From contig NZ_LMNX01000002.1 in the NCBI RefSeq assembly GCF_001423425.1, positions 682,001 to 746,000 on the forward strand: a stretch of 64,000 bases of DNA, written 5' to 3'. The notes beneath the pieces were generated by a model that was given only the letters and a program-made list of their open reading frames with translations, was not told where the DNA came from and searched no databases. Shown one piece after another: positions 26,916-36,078 of this stretch. The stretch is from Rhizobium sp. Leaf306 (lineage in GTDB: Bacteria; Pseudomonadota; Alphaproteobacteria; Rhizobiales; Rhizobiaceae). The position numbers and the translations under genes were made by a program. The stretch's first letter is position 1, and the number at the start of each line of letters is the position of its first letter.

Positions 26916-28307
26916 TTACTTGGGCCCGATCATGTTTTCCGGACGGACATACTGATCGAACTCCTCGTTCGTCAGATAGCCACCGCCAACGGCTTCCTCA
27001 CGCAGGGTGGTGCCATTCTTGTGCGCGGTCTTGGCGATCTTGGCGCAGGTGTCGTAGCCGAGCCTGGAATTCAGCGCGGTGACCAGCATCAGGGAGTTTT
27101 CGACGCCCTTGCGGATATTGTCTTCACGCGCTTCGATGCCGACGACACAGTTGTCGGTAAAGGAAACGGCAGCATCACCGAGCAGCTGAACCGACTGAAG
27201 GAAGTTGTAGGCCATCATCGGATTGTAGACGTTCAGCTCGAAATGCCCCTGGCTGCCGGCGAAGGTGAGGGCAGCATGGTTGCCGAAGATGTGGGCGCAG
27301 ACCTGTGTGAGCGCTTCCGACTGCGTGGGGTTGACCTTGCCCGGCATGATCGACGAGCCCGGCTCGTTTTCCGGCAGCGACAGTTCGCCAAGGCCGGCAC
27401 GCGGACCGGAGCCGAGGAAGCGGATGTCGTTGGCGATCTTGAACAGGGCGGCTGCTGCCGCATTGATCGCGCCGTGCGAAAACACCATCGAGTCGTGCGA
27501 GGCAAGTGCTTCGAACTTGTTCGGTGCCGTCACGAAGGGCAGGCCGGTGATCTTCGAGATTTCGTCGGCGACCTTTTCGGCAAAGCCGACCGGGGCGTTG
27601 AGGCCTGTGCCGACGGCAGTGCCGCCCTGAGCAAGCTTGGAGAGTGCCGGGAGCGTCAGCTCGATATTGGCAATCGCGGACGCGACCTGCGCCGCATAGC
27701 CGGAAAATTCCTGGCCGAGCGTCAACGGCGTCGCGTCCTGCGTGTGGGTACGGCCGATCTTGATGATGTGGGCAAACGCCTTCACCTTGGCTTCCAGAGC
27801 CTCATGCAGATGCCTGAGCGCCGGCAGGAGATGGCGGACGATGGTTTCGACGCAGGCAATGTGCATGGCCGTCGGATACGTATCGTTCGACGACTGGCTC
27901 ATGTTGACGTGGTCGTTCGGGTGCACAGGCTTCTTGGAGCCCATGACGCCACCGAGGACTTCGATCGCCCGGTTGGAGATCACTTCGTTGGCGTTCATGT
28001 TCGACTGGGTGCCGGAACCAGTCTGCCAGACCACCAGCGGAAAATGATCGTTGAGTTTGCCGTCGATCACTTCCTGAGCGGCATCGACGATCGCCTTGCC
28101 GACGGTCCGGTCGAGACCCGCAAGTTCCATATTCGCAACGGCTGCGGCCTGCTTGACGATGCCGAGCGCACGGACCACGGCCAGCGGCTGCTTTTCCCAG
28201 CCGATCTTGAAGTTTCCAAGCGAACGTTGCGCCTGAGCGCCCCAGTAGCGGTCTGCGGCCACGTCGATCGGGCCAAAAGTATCGGTTTCGGTGCGCGTTG
28301 TGGTCAT
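26916..28307 (-). CDS. fumC: Class II fumarate hydratase FumC
   Basis: A 463-residue TCA-cycle enzyme converting fumarate to malate. From ATG 28307 the N-terminus is [25 protein letters not shown], as expected; the upstream part of the frame is leader. Active-site loop [16 protein letters not shown] (His general acid/base) and the superfamily signature [13 protein letters not shown] are both complete, and the C-terminal ends [18 protein letters not shown]. Class II enzymes lack iron-sulfur clusters and resist oxidants. Solitary gene with a divergent L,D-transpeptidase upstream. Confidence 0.96.
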   Translation of the reverse strand: MTTTRTETDTFGPIDVAADRYWGAQAQRSLGNFKIGWEKQPLAVVRALGIVKQAAAVANMELAGLDRTVGKAIVDAAQEVIDGKLNDHFPLVVWQTGSGTQSNMNANEVISNRAIEVLGGVMGSKKPVHPNDHVNMSQSSNDTYPTAMHIACVETIVRHLLPALRHLHEALEAKVKAFAHIIKIGRTHTQDATPLTLGQEFSGYAAQVASAIANIELTLPALSKLAQGGTAVGTGLNAPVGFAEKVADEISKITGLPFVTAPNKFEALASHDSMVFSHGAINAAAAALFKIANDIRFLGSGPRAGLGELSLPENEPGSSIMPGKVNPTQSEALTQVCAHIFGNHAALTFAGSQGHFELNVYNPMMAYNFLQSVQLLGDAAVSFTDNCVVGIEAREDNIRKGVENSLMLVTALNSRLGYDTCAKIAKTAHKNGTTLREEAVGGGYLTNEEFDQYVRPENMIGPK

Positions 28308-28682
28308 CGTGTCGCCTCTGTCTCCCATGCCCGCGAACGCGGGCGAACTATCGCGTGCCGGGCACGAAACCGGCGCCGGCATTACTATACCATTACCGGG
28401 TGACTTCAAGCGCAGCCGGGGTCGATTTGTGACCGTGTCCGCGTGCCATTTCGGTCACGCCGCGTGGAATTGTGCCCGATGGAACAATGGTCGGCCAAAT
28501 AAACTAGGTTACCCATTGGTGAAAATTTAACGAATAATTTCTTAATCTTCGCCGGCGTTCGCGTATGCTTTGCCGCTCAGATCCGGCTTTGTGTGTGCTC
28601 GGGCGTTTCTTTCCACAGGCCACGCGATCGGATAGATGGCGGGCTGCATGAATTGATCCCGCAGATTTGCAAGCGGGTGGAA
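28308..28682. other. Divergent promoter region between fumC and L,D-transpeptidase
   Basis: 375 bases between divergent starts. It contains a GC-rich hairpin near 28327-28343, an AT-rich core near 28500-28550 (with TTAA sites 11 bases apart), and a long leader on the plus strand. No coding character seen. Confidence 0.4.
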
Positions 28683-30701
28683 ATGACGGGGACAAAATTG
28701 CCGCAAGATACCAAAAAGACTTCGCTCGCTCTGGCTTTGGTTTCCGGAATTTCGGCCTTTGCCGTCCTGGCCGGCCCCGCCAACGCCCTGACTCTGATGG
28801 ATTTCCTGAAAGGCGGCCCTGGCAAGAGCCGCGCCGCCGACAACGGCGTTCCGGGTGTGACGACTGTTGCTCCTACCGAAAAGGCGCTGGCCGATCCCGA
28901 GCCGCTGCCGAAGGTGTCCGGACCCCGCTACTATACGTATAAAGCCGATGCCAGCCGGGCTGTGCAGACCGCAGGCTTTGCCGCGGCTTCAGCGACCGAT
29001 GCGACCCGCCTGATCGCGCAGGCAAAGGTTTCGGCCCCGTCTGCGATCGCGTCCGCACTCGAAGCCTATTACAGCAAGAACGCAGCTCCGCTCTGGGTCT
29101 CCGGCGGCGATGCCAACGACCATGCGCGGGCGCTGATCAGCGTGCTGGAAAAGGCCGCCGACTTCGGTCTGGATCCCGCCGACTACGCGTTGAAGGTTCC
29201 GAACCTGACGACCGCCAGCGTCGCGCCGGCCGAAGCGCCGGTTGCGTCGGCTGAAGCCGAGGCCAGTGTCGACCCCGCAACCCCCTCCGCCGCGGCGCCG
29301 GAAGCGGCAACCGCCACACCCGTCGCTGCCACGCCGGACACAGCTACCACCACGGCTGAAACGCCTGCCGTAGCATCACCTGCCGCCGGTCCGGCCGAGG
29401 GTCACGACCGCGATCTGATGCAGTTCGAGCTTGCTCTGTCTGCCAAGGCATTGCTGTTTGCGCAGGATATGACGCGCGGGCGTATCGATCCGAACAAGAT
29501 CTCCGGATTCCACGACTTCAAGCTGAAGACCGTCGATCTGAATGGCGTCATGGCTTTCCTGGCGACAGGTCAGGAACCCGGCGCCTATCTTGCAGGCCTT
29601 GCTCCGCAGGATCGGCATTTCACGGCTTTGAAAGCCGAGCTTGTCAGGCTGCGTGCTGAAGCTGCGAGTGAAGCGACCGCCGTGAAGCTCCCGGACAATC
29701 TGCTCCTGAAGCCGGGCAACAGCAGCCCTGATCTGTCAGCTGTTGTGGCGGCGATCCAGCATTCGGGGTCCGATGCGCTGAAGACCAAACACGAAGCGAC
29801 GCTTGCGAGCTACCAGCAGACGCCGGAATACACGCCCGAGCTGGTCGATCTGGTCAAAAGTTTCCAGAGCGAAGCAGGCCTGAAGGCCGATGGCGTCATC
29901 GGTGCGGCGACCGTTCGCAAGATGGTCGGCCATACGTCGCAGGACAAGATCGAAAAGCTTGTGGTCGCCATGGAACAGGCGCGCTGGCTGCCGAGCGATC
30001 TCGGTCAGCGCTACGTGTTCATCAACCAGCCTGCATTCCGCGTTTACTACAACGAGAACGGCGTCGAGCAGTTCTCGATGCGCACAGTTGTGGGATCGAA
30101 GGCGCATCAGACGTTCTTCTTCCAGGACGAGATCGAGACTGTCGAGTTCAACCCATACTGGGGCGTGCCGCAGTCGATCATCGTCAACGAGATGCTGCCG
30201 AAGCTTCGCGCGGACCCGTCCTATCTCGATCGTCTCGGCTATGAAGTCGCGGTCAATGGCAAGGCTGTGCCGTCGCGCAGCGTCAACTGGTACACTTCGA
30301 CCCAGAACGTCTCGGTTCGTCAGCCTCCGTCGAGCGACAATGCTCTCGGCGACCTGAAGATCCTGTTTCCGAACGCCCATGCGATCTACATGCATGACAC
30401 GCCTTCGAAGAGCTTCTTCCAGCGTGACATGCGTGCGCTCAGCCATGGCTGCGTGAGACTTGCAGAGCCGCGCAAGATGGCTGCGGCCGTCCTCGGCATT
30501 TCGGAGCAGGAGGTCGATGCTCGGATCGCCGGTGGTGAAAACGTTGCGGCCAAGGTGACCGCAAAGATCCCGGTCTACGTTTCCTACTTTACCGCATGGC
30601 CGAACAAGGACGGAAAGGTCGAGTATTTCGACGACGTCTACGATCGCGACGCGGCAGTGAGAAAGGCATTCGAGGCAACCACGAAGGCACGTTCGGCTTA
30701 A
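28683..30701 (+). CDS. Murein L,D-transpeptidase (YcbB/LdtD-type)
   Basis: A 672-residue secreted or periplasmic protein. ATG 28683 has GCGGGTGGAA just upstream. Residues 10-30 form a signal/anchor; about 155-235 is Ala/Pro/Thr-rich and repetitive; the middle scaffold includes a peptidoglycan-binding-like region (ELVDLVKSFQSEAGLKADG). The YkuD catalytic domain (about 460-640) has HDTPSKSFFQ, SHGCVRL (Cys near 588) and the His in the same loop. Forms 3-3 cross-links in peptidoglycan, which are abundant at rhizobial growth poles. A bidirectional terminator follows. The low-complexity linker varies in length among relatives. Confidence 0.93.
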   Translation: MTGTKLPQDTKKTSLALALVSGISAFAVLAGPANALTLMDFLKGGPGKSRAADNGVPGVTTVAPTEKALADPEPLPKVSGPRYYTYKADASRAVQTAGFAAASATDATRLIAQAKVSAPSAIASALEAYYSKNAAPLWVSGGDANDHARALISVLEKAADFGLDPADYALKVPNLTTASVAPAEAPVASAEAEASVDPATPSAAAPEAATATPVAATPDTATTTAETPAVASPAAGPAEGHDRDLMQFELALSAKALLFAQDMTRGRIDPNKISGFHDFKLKTVDLNGVMAFLATGQEPGAYLAGLAPQDRHFTALKAELVRLRAEAASEATAVKLPDNLLLKPGNSSPDLSAVVAAIQHSGSDALKTKHEATLASYQQTPEYTPELVDLVKSFQSEAGLKADGVIGAATVRKMVGHTSQDKIEKLVVAMEQARWLPSDLGQRYVFINQPAFRVYYNENGVEQFSMRTVVGSKAHQTFFFQDEIETVEFNPYWGVPQSIIVNEMLPKLRADPSYLDRLGYEVAVNGKAVPSRSVNWYTSTQNVSVRQPPSSDNALGDLKILFPNAHAIYMHDTPSKSFFQRDMRALSHGCVRLAEPRKMAAAVLGISEQEVDARIAGGENVAAKVTAKIPVYVSYFTAWPNKDGKVEYFDDVYDRDAAVRKAFEATTKARSA

Positions 30702-30727
30702 AGCTGAAAATCTTGACGTCCAATTGG

Positions 30728-30754
30728 AAACGGCGGCCTTCGAGCCGCCGTTTT
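30728..30754 (+). terminator. Bidirectional intrinsic terminator
   Basis: 10-bp stem (30728-30737 with 30744-30753), 6-base loop, T-run TTTT on the plus strand. Lies between the L,D-transpeptidase stop and the convergent phosphatase stop at 30769. Confidence 0.8.
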
Positions 30755-30768
30755 CGTTCGGGTTGACC

Positions 30769-31437
30769 TCAGATCATCTGCCGGATGACCTGGACGGTCA
30801 GATCGTCGAAGTGATCAATGACGATGTCGGCGTTGAGGTCCACGACCGGGACGTCGGAATAGCCGAAGCTGACGGCGATCGAACCAATCCTTGCATTTTG
30901 CGCGGCGAGGATGTCGTTGATGCTGTCGCCGATCATGATGCTGCATGCCGGGTCGGCGCCAGCCTTCTCGATCGTGCCGAGAATATGCCCCGCATCGGGT
31001 TTGCGGACCGCAAACGTGTCTCCGCCGGTGATGACGTCGAAACGCGAGGCAAGGCCAAGGCCCTGCATCAGCGGCAGCGCCAGTTCTTCCAGCTTGTTGG
31101 TGCAGACGGCAAGCCGGACGCCTGCACATGCGAGGCGATCAAGACAGTCGATGACACCGGGATAGACCTTGCTCTTGCCCGGCATATTCGCCTTGTAATG
31201 CGCCATGAAGCAATCGAAAAGCCGCGCCGCCAGTTCGTCGTCGAGCGGCGTGTTGCGCAGGTGGAAGGCGCGGGCGATCATCATCCGCACGCCCTGGCCG
31301 ACGAGATGGGTGATGTCCTCATAGGCGACAGGCTGCAGATCGGCCGCGGCAATCGTGTGATTGAGGCTATCGATGAGATCGGGCGCGGTATCAACGAGGG
31401 TACCATCCAGATCGAAGATGACGAGGGGAGTTTTCAC
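30769..31437 (-). CDS. gph: Phosphoglycolate phosphatase (HAD superfamily)
   Basis: A 222-residue HAD phosphatase that removes 2-phosphoglycolate produced by Rubisco oxygenation or DNA repair. From GTG 31437 (AGAGG upstream), motif I is VIFDLDGTLVDTAPDL with Asp9 and Asp11, motif II is VCTNK, and motifs III/IV appear as RKPDAG and MIGDSINDILAA. The cap domain contains YEDITHLVGQGVRMM. The upstream extension to 31527 is unlikely to be coding. HAD enzymes of this type can take other phosphoesters, so the substrate is by family. Diverges from rpiA. Confidence 0.85.
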   Translation of the reverse strand: MKTPLVIFDLDGTLVDTAPDLIDSLNHTIAAADLQPVAYEDITHLVGQGVRMMIARAFHLRNTPLDDELAARLFDCFMAHYKANMPGKSKVYPGVIDCLDRLACAGVRLAVCTNKLEELALPLMQGLGLASRFDVITGGDTFAVRKPDAGHILGTIEKAGADPACSIMIGDSINDILAAQNARIGSIAVSFGYSDVPVVDLNADIVIDHFDDLTVQVIRQMI

Positions 31438-31624
31438 GGGTGCCTCTTGGTTTCGATGAATGCCGGCTGGAATATCAACACAGAAAAAAGCAAGGCAGCG
31501 ACTAACACGGATCCGGCGACGCTGCAAAACCTCAGCAAGCCTGTGTGCAAGACGTTAGGCTCTTTCGTTTGTCAAAAGAGCCGTGTAAACAGCGACCGCA
31601 GGAACATTCTGGAGCTTTTGGCGG

Positions 31625-32320
31625 ATGGACGCCCGAGAAATGAAGGTCAAGGCGGCTGAGGCTGCGCTGGGATATGTCGAAGACGGAATGCGTCTTGGCA
31701 TCGGCACAGGCTCGACTGCCGAAGAGTTCGTTCGTCTCCTGGCCGAAAAGGTGCATGGCGGCCTGAAGGTTCTCGGCGTGCCGACCTCGGAGCGGACCGC
31801 CCGCCTTTGCGTCGAACTCGGCGTTCCCCTCAAATCGCTCGACGAACTGCCGGAGCTCGATCTGACGATCGACGGCACCGACGAGGTGGACGGGAACCTG
31901 ACCCTGATCAAGGGCGGCGGCGGTGCTTTGCTGCGTGAAAAGATCGTTGCGGCGGCGTCTGCTCAGGTGATCGTGATTGCCGACGAAAGCAAGGTCGTGG
32001 AAACCCTCGGCGCGTTTCCGCTGCCGATCGAGATCAATCCGTTCGGGATGGCCTCGACACGCATTGCCATCGAAAAGGCGGCCTCCAGGCTCGGCCTTTC
32101 CGGCGAACTGAAGCTGCGCCGCGGTGGCGAAGATGTGTTCCGCACCGACGGCGGGCACTATATTCTTGACGCATCTTTTGGCCGCATTCCTGATGCAGAG
32201 GCCTTGTCAGCTCAACTTCATCTCATTCCCGGCGTCGTCGAGCACGGGCTGTTCATTCACATCGCGTCCTTTGCGATCATCGCCGGCGAGGCTGGTGCGC
32301 GGACGTTGAAGGCGAAATAA
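31625..32320 (+). CDS. rpiA: Ribose-5-phosphate isomerase A
   Basis: A 231-residue enzyme of the pentose phosphate pathway that interconverts ribose-5-phosphate and ribulose-5-phosphate. The signatures are [12 protein letters not shown] (residues 25-36), [26 protein letters not shown] (catalytic glutamate region) and IADESKVV. Length matches the family. It is followed after 19 bases by a DUF2059 protein, and a terminator lies beyond that, so the two are probably co-transcribed. Confidence 0.96.
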   Translation: MDAREMKVKAAEAALGYVEDGMRLGIGTGSTAEEFVRLLAEKVHGGLKVLGVPTSERTARLCVELGVPLKSLDELPELDLTIDGTDEVDGNLTLIKGGGGALLREKIVAAASAQVIVIADESKVVETLGAFPLPIEINPFGMASTRIAIEKAASRLGLSGELKLRRGGEDVFRTDGGHYILDASFGRIPDAEALSAQLHLIPGVVEHGLFIHIASFAIIAGEAGARTLKAK

Positions 32321-32339
32321 CCTTAGGAGCAATCAACCC

Positions 32340-32927
32340 ATGATCAAATTCGCGGTTCTTGGCCGTGCTGCCGCCCTCGCAATTGTGATGTCCGGCGCCG
32401 TTTCCGTTTCTGCTCAGGCCCAGGAAATTCCTGAGGCCCATATGGCGGCTGCGCGCGATGCTATCGCTTCGCTCAACGTCACCGATCGGTTCGACAACAT
32501 TCTGCCCAACATGGCCGAAGCGTTGAAGGGTCAGTTTATCCAGTCTTCGCCGAACTTCCAGGAACAGATCAACGCCATCGTCGACCAAGAGGCGCTGGCG
32601 CTTGCTCCGCGTCGCGCGGATCTCGAAAAGGAAGCCGCGACGATCTACGCCAAAAGCTTTTCCGTCGATGAGCTGAAGACGATCTCGACCTTCTTCACGA
32701 CCGAAGCCGGCAAGAAGCTTTTGAACAACCAGCCGCTGGTTGCCCGCGAACTCGGACGTGCGGCTGAAATCTGGGCCAACGGCATTTCGCGCGACCTGAA
32801 CACCCAGGCGACCGCCAAGCTGCGCGGCGTTATCGATGCCAACCCGATCAAGGCACCTGTCGTCGATACGCCGGCACCTGCGGCGGCTGGCGCCAAGCCG
32901 GCTCCGACGCCTGCTGCCAAGCCCTGA
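32340..32927 (+). CDS. Periplasmic DUF2059-domain protein
   Basis: A 195-residue protein with a 22-residue signal peptide (AIVMSGAVSVSAQA). The DUF2059 core (about 85-155) contains a FSVDELKTISTFFTTEAGKKLL helical pair that is typical of this family. The tail (160-195) is Pro/Ala-rich (APAAAGAKPAPTPAAKP). Function unknown. AGGAG precedes the ATG. It lies 19 bases after rpiA with a strong terminator following, so this is a conserved-looking two-gene unit. Confidence 0.85.
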   Translation: MIKFAVLGRAAALAIVMSGAVSVSAQAQEIPEAHMAAARDAIASLNVTDRFDNILPNMAEALKGQFIQSSPNFQEQINAIVDQEALALAPRRADLEKEAATIYAKSFSVDELKTISTFFTTEAGKKLLNNQPLVARELGRAAEIWANGISRDLNTQATAKLRGVIDANPIKAPVVDTPAPAAAGAKPAPTPAAKP

Positions 32928-32950
32928 TCGACTGATCCACAAGACTTCTG

Positions 32951-32976
32951 AAAAGCCCGGAGAAATCCGGGCTTTT
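32951..32976 (+). terminator. Intrinsic terminator after DUF2059 gene
   Basis: 11-bp stem (32951-32961 with 32966-32976) closed by a GAAA tetraloop, followed by GTTTATGG. Ends the rpiA-DUF2059 unit. Confidence 0.85.
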
Positions 32977-33062
32977 GTTTATGGCGGCTGCAGCATTATA
33001 TGTGGCTGGCACCTATCTATGCCCCAAGCATCCCACCCATGTTCTTTCTTCAGGAGCCTGCC

Positions 33063-34451
33063 ATGACCGCCTATGACTATGACCTGTTCGTGATCGGTGC
33101 AGGCTCCGGTGGCGTCAGGGCAGGGCGCGTGGCCGCATCGCTCGGCAAGAGGGTCGCCGTGGCCGAGGAATATCGCTTCGGCGGTACCTGCGTCATCCGC
33201 GGCTGCGTGCCGAAGAAGCTGCTTGTCTACGCGTCGCAGTTCTCGGAGCATTTCGAAGATGCTGTCGGCTTCGGCTGGACGGTCGGCGAAACCAGCTTCG
33301 ACTGGAAGAAGCTGATCGCGGCCAAGGATGCCGAGATCGCGAGGCTCGAGGCGATCTACAAGCGCAATCTCTCCAATAGCGGCGCCGAGGCGATCGAAGA
33401 CCGGGCCGAGCTTGTCGATGCGCATACGGTGCGCCTCGTGAAATCCGGAAGAACCGTGACGGCGGACAAGATCGTGATTGCCACGGGCGGCACACCCAAC
33501 CCGCATGTGGCCCTTCCCGGCTACGAGCTCTGCATCTCGTCCAACGAGGCTTTCGATCTGCCGGAACTGCCGAAATCGATCCTGATCGCCGGCGGCGGTT
33601 ATATCGCGGTGGAATTCGCCAACATCTTTCATGGCCTCGGCGTCGAGGTGACGCTCATCTATCGCGGTCAGGAGATCCTGTCGCGGTTCGACCAGGACAT
33701 GCGCCACGGACTCCGCAAGGCGATGGAAGACAAGGGGATGCGGGTCATCCTGACGGACGTGATCGCCGAAGTGACGAAATCTCCGGCCGGTCATCTCATC
33801 GCGTCGACCATGGGCGGCGAAACGCTTGCCGTTGATTCGGTGATGCTGGCGCTCGGTCGTGATCCGAACACCGATGGATTGGGGCTTGAGGCTGCCGGTG
33901 TCGAGGTGGATGATCTCGGTGCCATCGTCGTCGACGAGTATTCGCGCACCAATATCGAAAACATCTATGCGCTCGGCGATGTCACCAACCGGGTACAGCT
34001 GACGCCGGTCGCGATCCATGAGGCAATGTGCTTTATCGAGACCGCGTTCAGGAACAACCCGACCAAGCCGGATCACGAGCTGATTGCGACGGCGGTGTTC
34101 TCGCAGCCGGAAATCGGCACGGTCGGTCTTTCGGAAGAGGAAGCGGCCAAGCGCTATGCCGAGCTCGAAGTCTACCGCGCGGAATTCCGGCCGATGAAGG
34201 CAACGCTCTCCGGCCGGCAGGAAAAGACGATCATGAAGCTGATCGTCGATGCCGAGAGCCGCAAGGTGATCGGATCCCACATCCTCGGCCACGAAGCCGG
34301 AGAAATGGCGCAGCTGATCGGCATCTGCCTCAAGGCCGGCGTGACGAAGGACGATTTCGACCGCACGATGGCGGTGCATCCGACGGCTTCGGAGGAACTG
34401 GTGACCATGTACACTCCGAGCTACCGCATCAGGAATGGCGAGCGGGTCTGA
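33063..34451 (+). CDS. gor: Glutathione-disulfide reductase
   Basis: A 462-residue flavoprotein reducing GSSG with NADPH. From ATG 33063 (SD CAGGAG upstream), FAD-binding GAGSGGVRAGR is at residues 12-22, the redox-active GTCVIRGCVPKK carries Cys43 and Cys48, the NADPH site appears as IAGGGYIAVEFANIFHGLG, and the C-terminal HPTASEELV gives the catalytic His. Length and motifs fit Gor rather than dihydrolipoamide or mercuric reductase. Supports redox homeostasis. Solitary gene. Confidence 0.93.
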   Translation: MTAYDYDLFVIGAGSGGVRAGRVAASLGKRVAVAEEYRFGGTCVIRGCVPKKLLVYASQFSEHFEDAVGFGWTVGETSFDWKKLIAAKDAEIARLEAIYKRNLSNSGAEAIEDRAELVDAHTVRLVKSGRTVTADKIVIATGGTPNPHVALPGYELCISSNEAFDLPELPKSILIAGGGYIAVEFANIFHGLGVEVTLIYRGQEILSRFDQDMRHGLRKAMEDKGMRVILTDVIAEVTKSPAGHLIASTMGGETLAVDSVMLALGRDPNTDGLGLEAAGVEVDDLGAIVVDEYSRTNIENIYALGDVTNRVQLTPVAIHEAMCFIETAFRNNPTKPDHELIATAVFSQPEIGTVGLSEEEAAKRYAELEVYRAEFRPMKATLSGRQEKTIMKLIVDAESRKVIGSHILGHEAGEMAQLIGICLKAGVTKDDFDRTMAVHPTASEELVTMYTPSYRIRNGERV

Positions 34452-34638
34452 GATCTGTTTTGACCGGGACGAATATAATTTAGCAATGTGAGATGGTTCG
34501 ACGTCGTTTGTTGCACTGGAGGAAGCCCGGCCGGGCGCTTATCTACCCGCTATGCAAACGAGGCCGTTCGGTCTATAAGCCCCGCAAAATTTGAAGCTTT
34601 GCCCGGCGGGGGAGCCGGGGTGGAAACAGGTGAGTATC

Positions 34639-36012
34639 ATGGCGCAGAACTGGACCCCGAGCACGTGGCGGAACAAGCCCATCCAGCAGGTTCCGGACTA
34701 TCCGAACATGGCTGCATTGGAAGCAACCGAGGCACAGCTTTCCACATTCCCGCCGCTCGTGTTTGCGGGTGAGGCTCGCCGCCTGAAATCCCAGCTTGCC
34801 AAGGTGGCGGAAGGTGATGCCTTCCTTCTGCAGGGCGGCGACTGCGCCGAAAGCTTTGCCGAGCATGGCGCCGACAACATCCGCGACTTCTTCCGCTCGT
34901 TCCTGCAGATGGCCGTCGTGCTGACCTACGGTGCGCAGCTTCCTGTCGTGAAGGTCGGCCGGATCGCCGGCCAGTTCGCCAAGCCGCGCTCGTCCAATAT
35001 CGAGAAGCAGGGCGATATCGAACTGCCGTCCTACCGCGGCGATATCATCAACGGCATCGATTTCACCGAGGCCTCGCGCATTCCGAACCCGGAGCGCCAG
35101 CTGGATGCCTATCGCCAGTCGGCGGCAACGCTGAACCTCCTGCGTGCCTTCGCGATGGGTGGCTATGCCAACCTCGAAAACGTCCACAAGTGGATGCTGG
35201 GCTTCGTGAAGGACAGTCCGCAGGGCGAGCGTTACCGCATGCTGGCCGGCCGGATCAGCGAAACGATGGAGTTCATGCGGGCGATCGGCATCACGGCCGA
35301 CAATCAGCCGAGCCTGCGCGAAACAGATTTCTTCACCAGCCATGAAGCCCTGCTTCTCGGCTATGAGGAAGCTTTCACGCGCGTCGATTCGACATCCGGC
35401 GACTGGTACGCAACGTCGGGCCACATGCTGTGGATCGGCGACCGCACACGCCAGCTCGACCACGCGCATGTGGAATACTTCCGCGGCATCAAGAACCCGA
35501 TCGGTCTGAAATGCGGTCCGTCGCTGCAGCCGGACAATCTGATCCAGCTGATCGACGCTCTGAACCCCGCCAACGAGCCGGGCCGGTTGACGCTGATTGC
35601 GCGCTTCGGCCACGACAAGGTTGCCGATGGCCTGCCGAAGCTGATCCGTGCCGTCGAGCGCGAAGGTCGCAAGGTCGTCTGGTCCTGCGATCCGATGCAT
35701 GGCAACACGATCACGCTCAACAACTACAAGACCCGTCCTTTCGAGCGGATCCTGTCGGAAGTGGAAAGCTTCTTCCAGATCCACCGGTCGGAAGGCACCC
35801 ATCCGGGCGGCATCCATATCGAGATGACCGGCAAGGATGTGACCGAATGCACCGGCGGCGCCCGGGCGGTGACGGCCGGCGATCTGCAAGACCGCTACCA
35901 CACGCACTGCGATCCACGCCTCAATGCCGACCAGGCGCTGGAACTGGCGTTCCTCCTGGCCGAGCGTATGAAAAGCGGTCGCGACGAGAAGCGAATGGTC
36001 GTCAACGGCTGA
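34639..36012 (+). CDS. Class II (plant-type) 3-deoxy-7-phosphoheptulonate synthase
   Basis: A 457-residue class II DAHP synthase, first step of the shikimate pathway (PEP + erythrose-4-phosphate). From ATG 34639 the sequence shows [12 protein letters not shown] (metal Cys), the arginine-rich FAKPRSS stretch, [22 protein letters not shown] and SCDPMHGNT, as in plant and mycobacterial relatives. No regulatory domain is attached. The 187-base leader has a TATAAT-like box at 34474. A 20-bp hairpin terminator follows. Often called aroF or aroG in rhizobia, but the symbol is not consistent, so I leave it blank. Confidence 0.93.
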   Translation: MAQNWTPSTWRNKPIQQVPDYPNMAALEATEAQLSTFPPLVFAGEARRLKSQLAKVAEGDAFLLQGGDCAESFAEHGADNIRDFFRSFLQMAVVLTYGAQLPVVKVGRIAGQFAKPRSSNIEKQGDIELPSYRGDIINGIDFTEASRIPNPERQLDAYRQSAATLNLLRAFAMGGYANLENVHKWMLGFVKDSPQGERYRMLAGRISETMEFMRAIGITADNQPSLRETDFFTSHEALLLGYEEAFTRVDSTSGDWYATSGHMLWIGDRTRQLDHAHVEYFRGIKNPIGLKCGPSLQPDNLIQLIDALNPANEPGRLTLIARFGHDKVADGLPKLIRAVEREGRKVVWSCDPMHGNTITLNNYKTRPFERILSEVESFFQIHRSEGTHPGGIHIEMTGKDVTECTGGARAVTAGDLQDRYHTHCDPRLNADQALELAFLLAERMKSGRDEKRMVVNG

Positions 36013-36025
36013 ACCCCGGTTCGAC

Positions 36026-36069
36026 GCAACGCAAAAGGCCGGCGTGACAACGCCGGCCTTTTGCGTTGC
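36026..36069. terminator. Bidirectional terminator with 20-bp perfect stem
   Basis: Arms at 36026-36045 and 36050-36069 are perfect 20-bp complements with a 4-base loop. Contains A4 and T4 within the arms, so it can work in either direction. Sits between the convergent DAHP synthase stop (36012) and the TadG-like stop (36079). Confidence 0.85.
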
Positions 36070-36078
36070 AAGGGCCGC

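Noticed and set aside
26811-28403. 530-codon plus-strand frame over fumC
   Set aside because: fumC signatures are complete on the minus strand.
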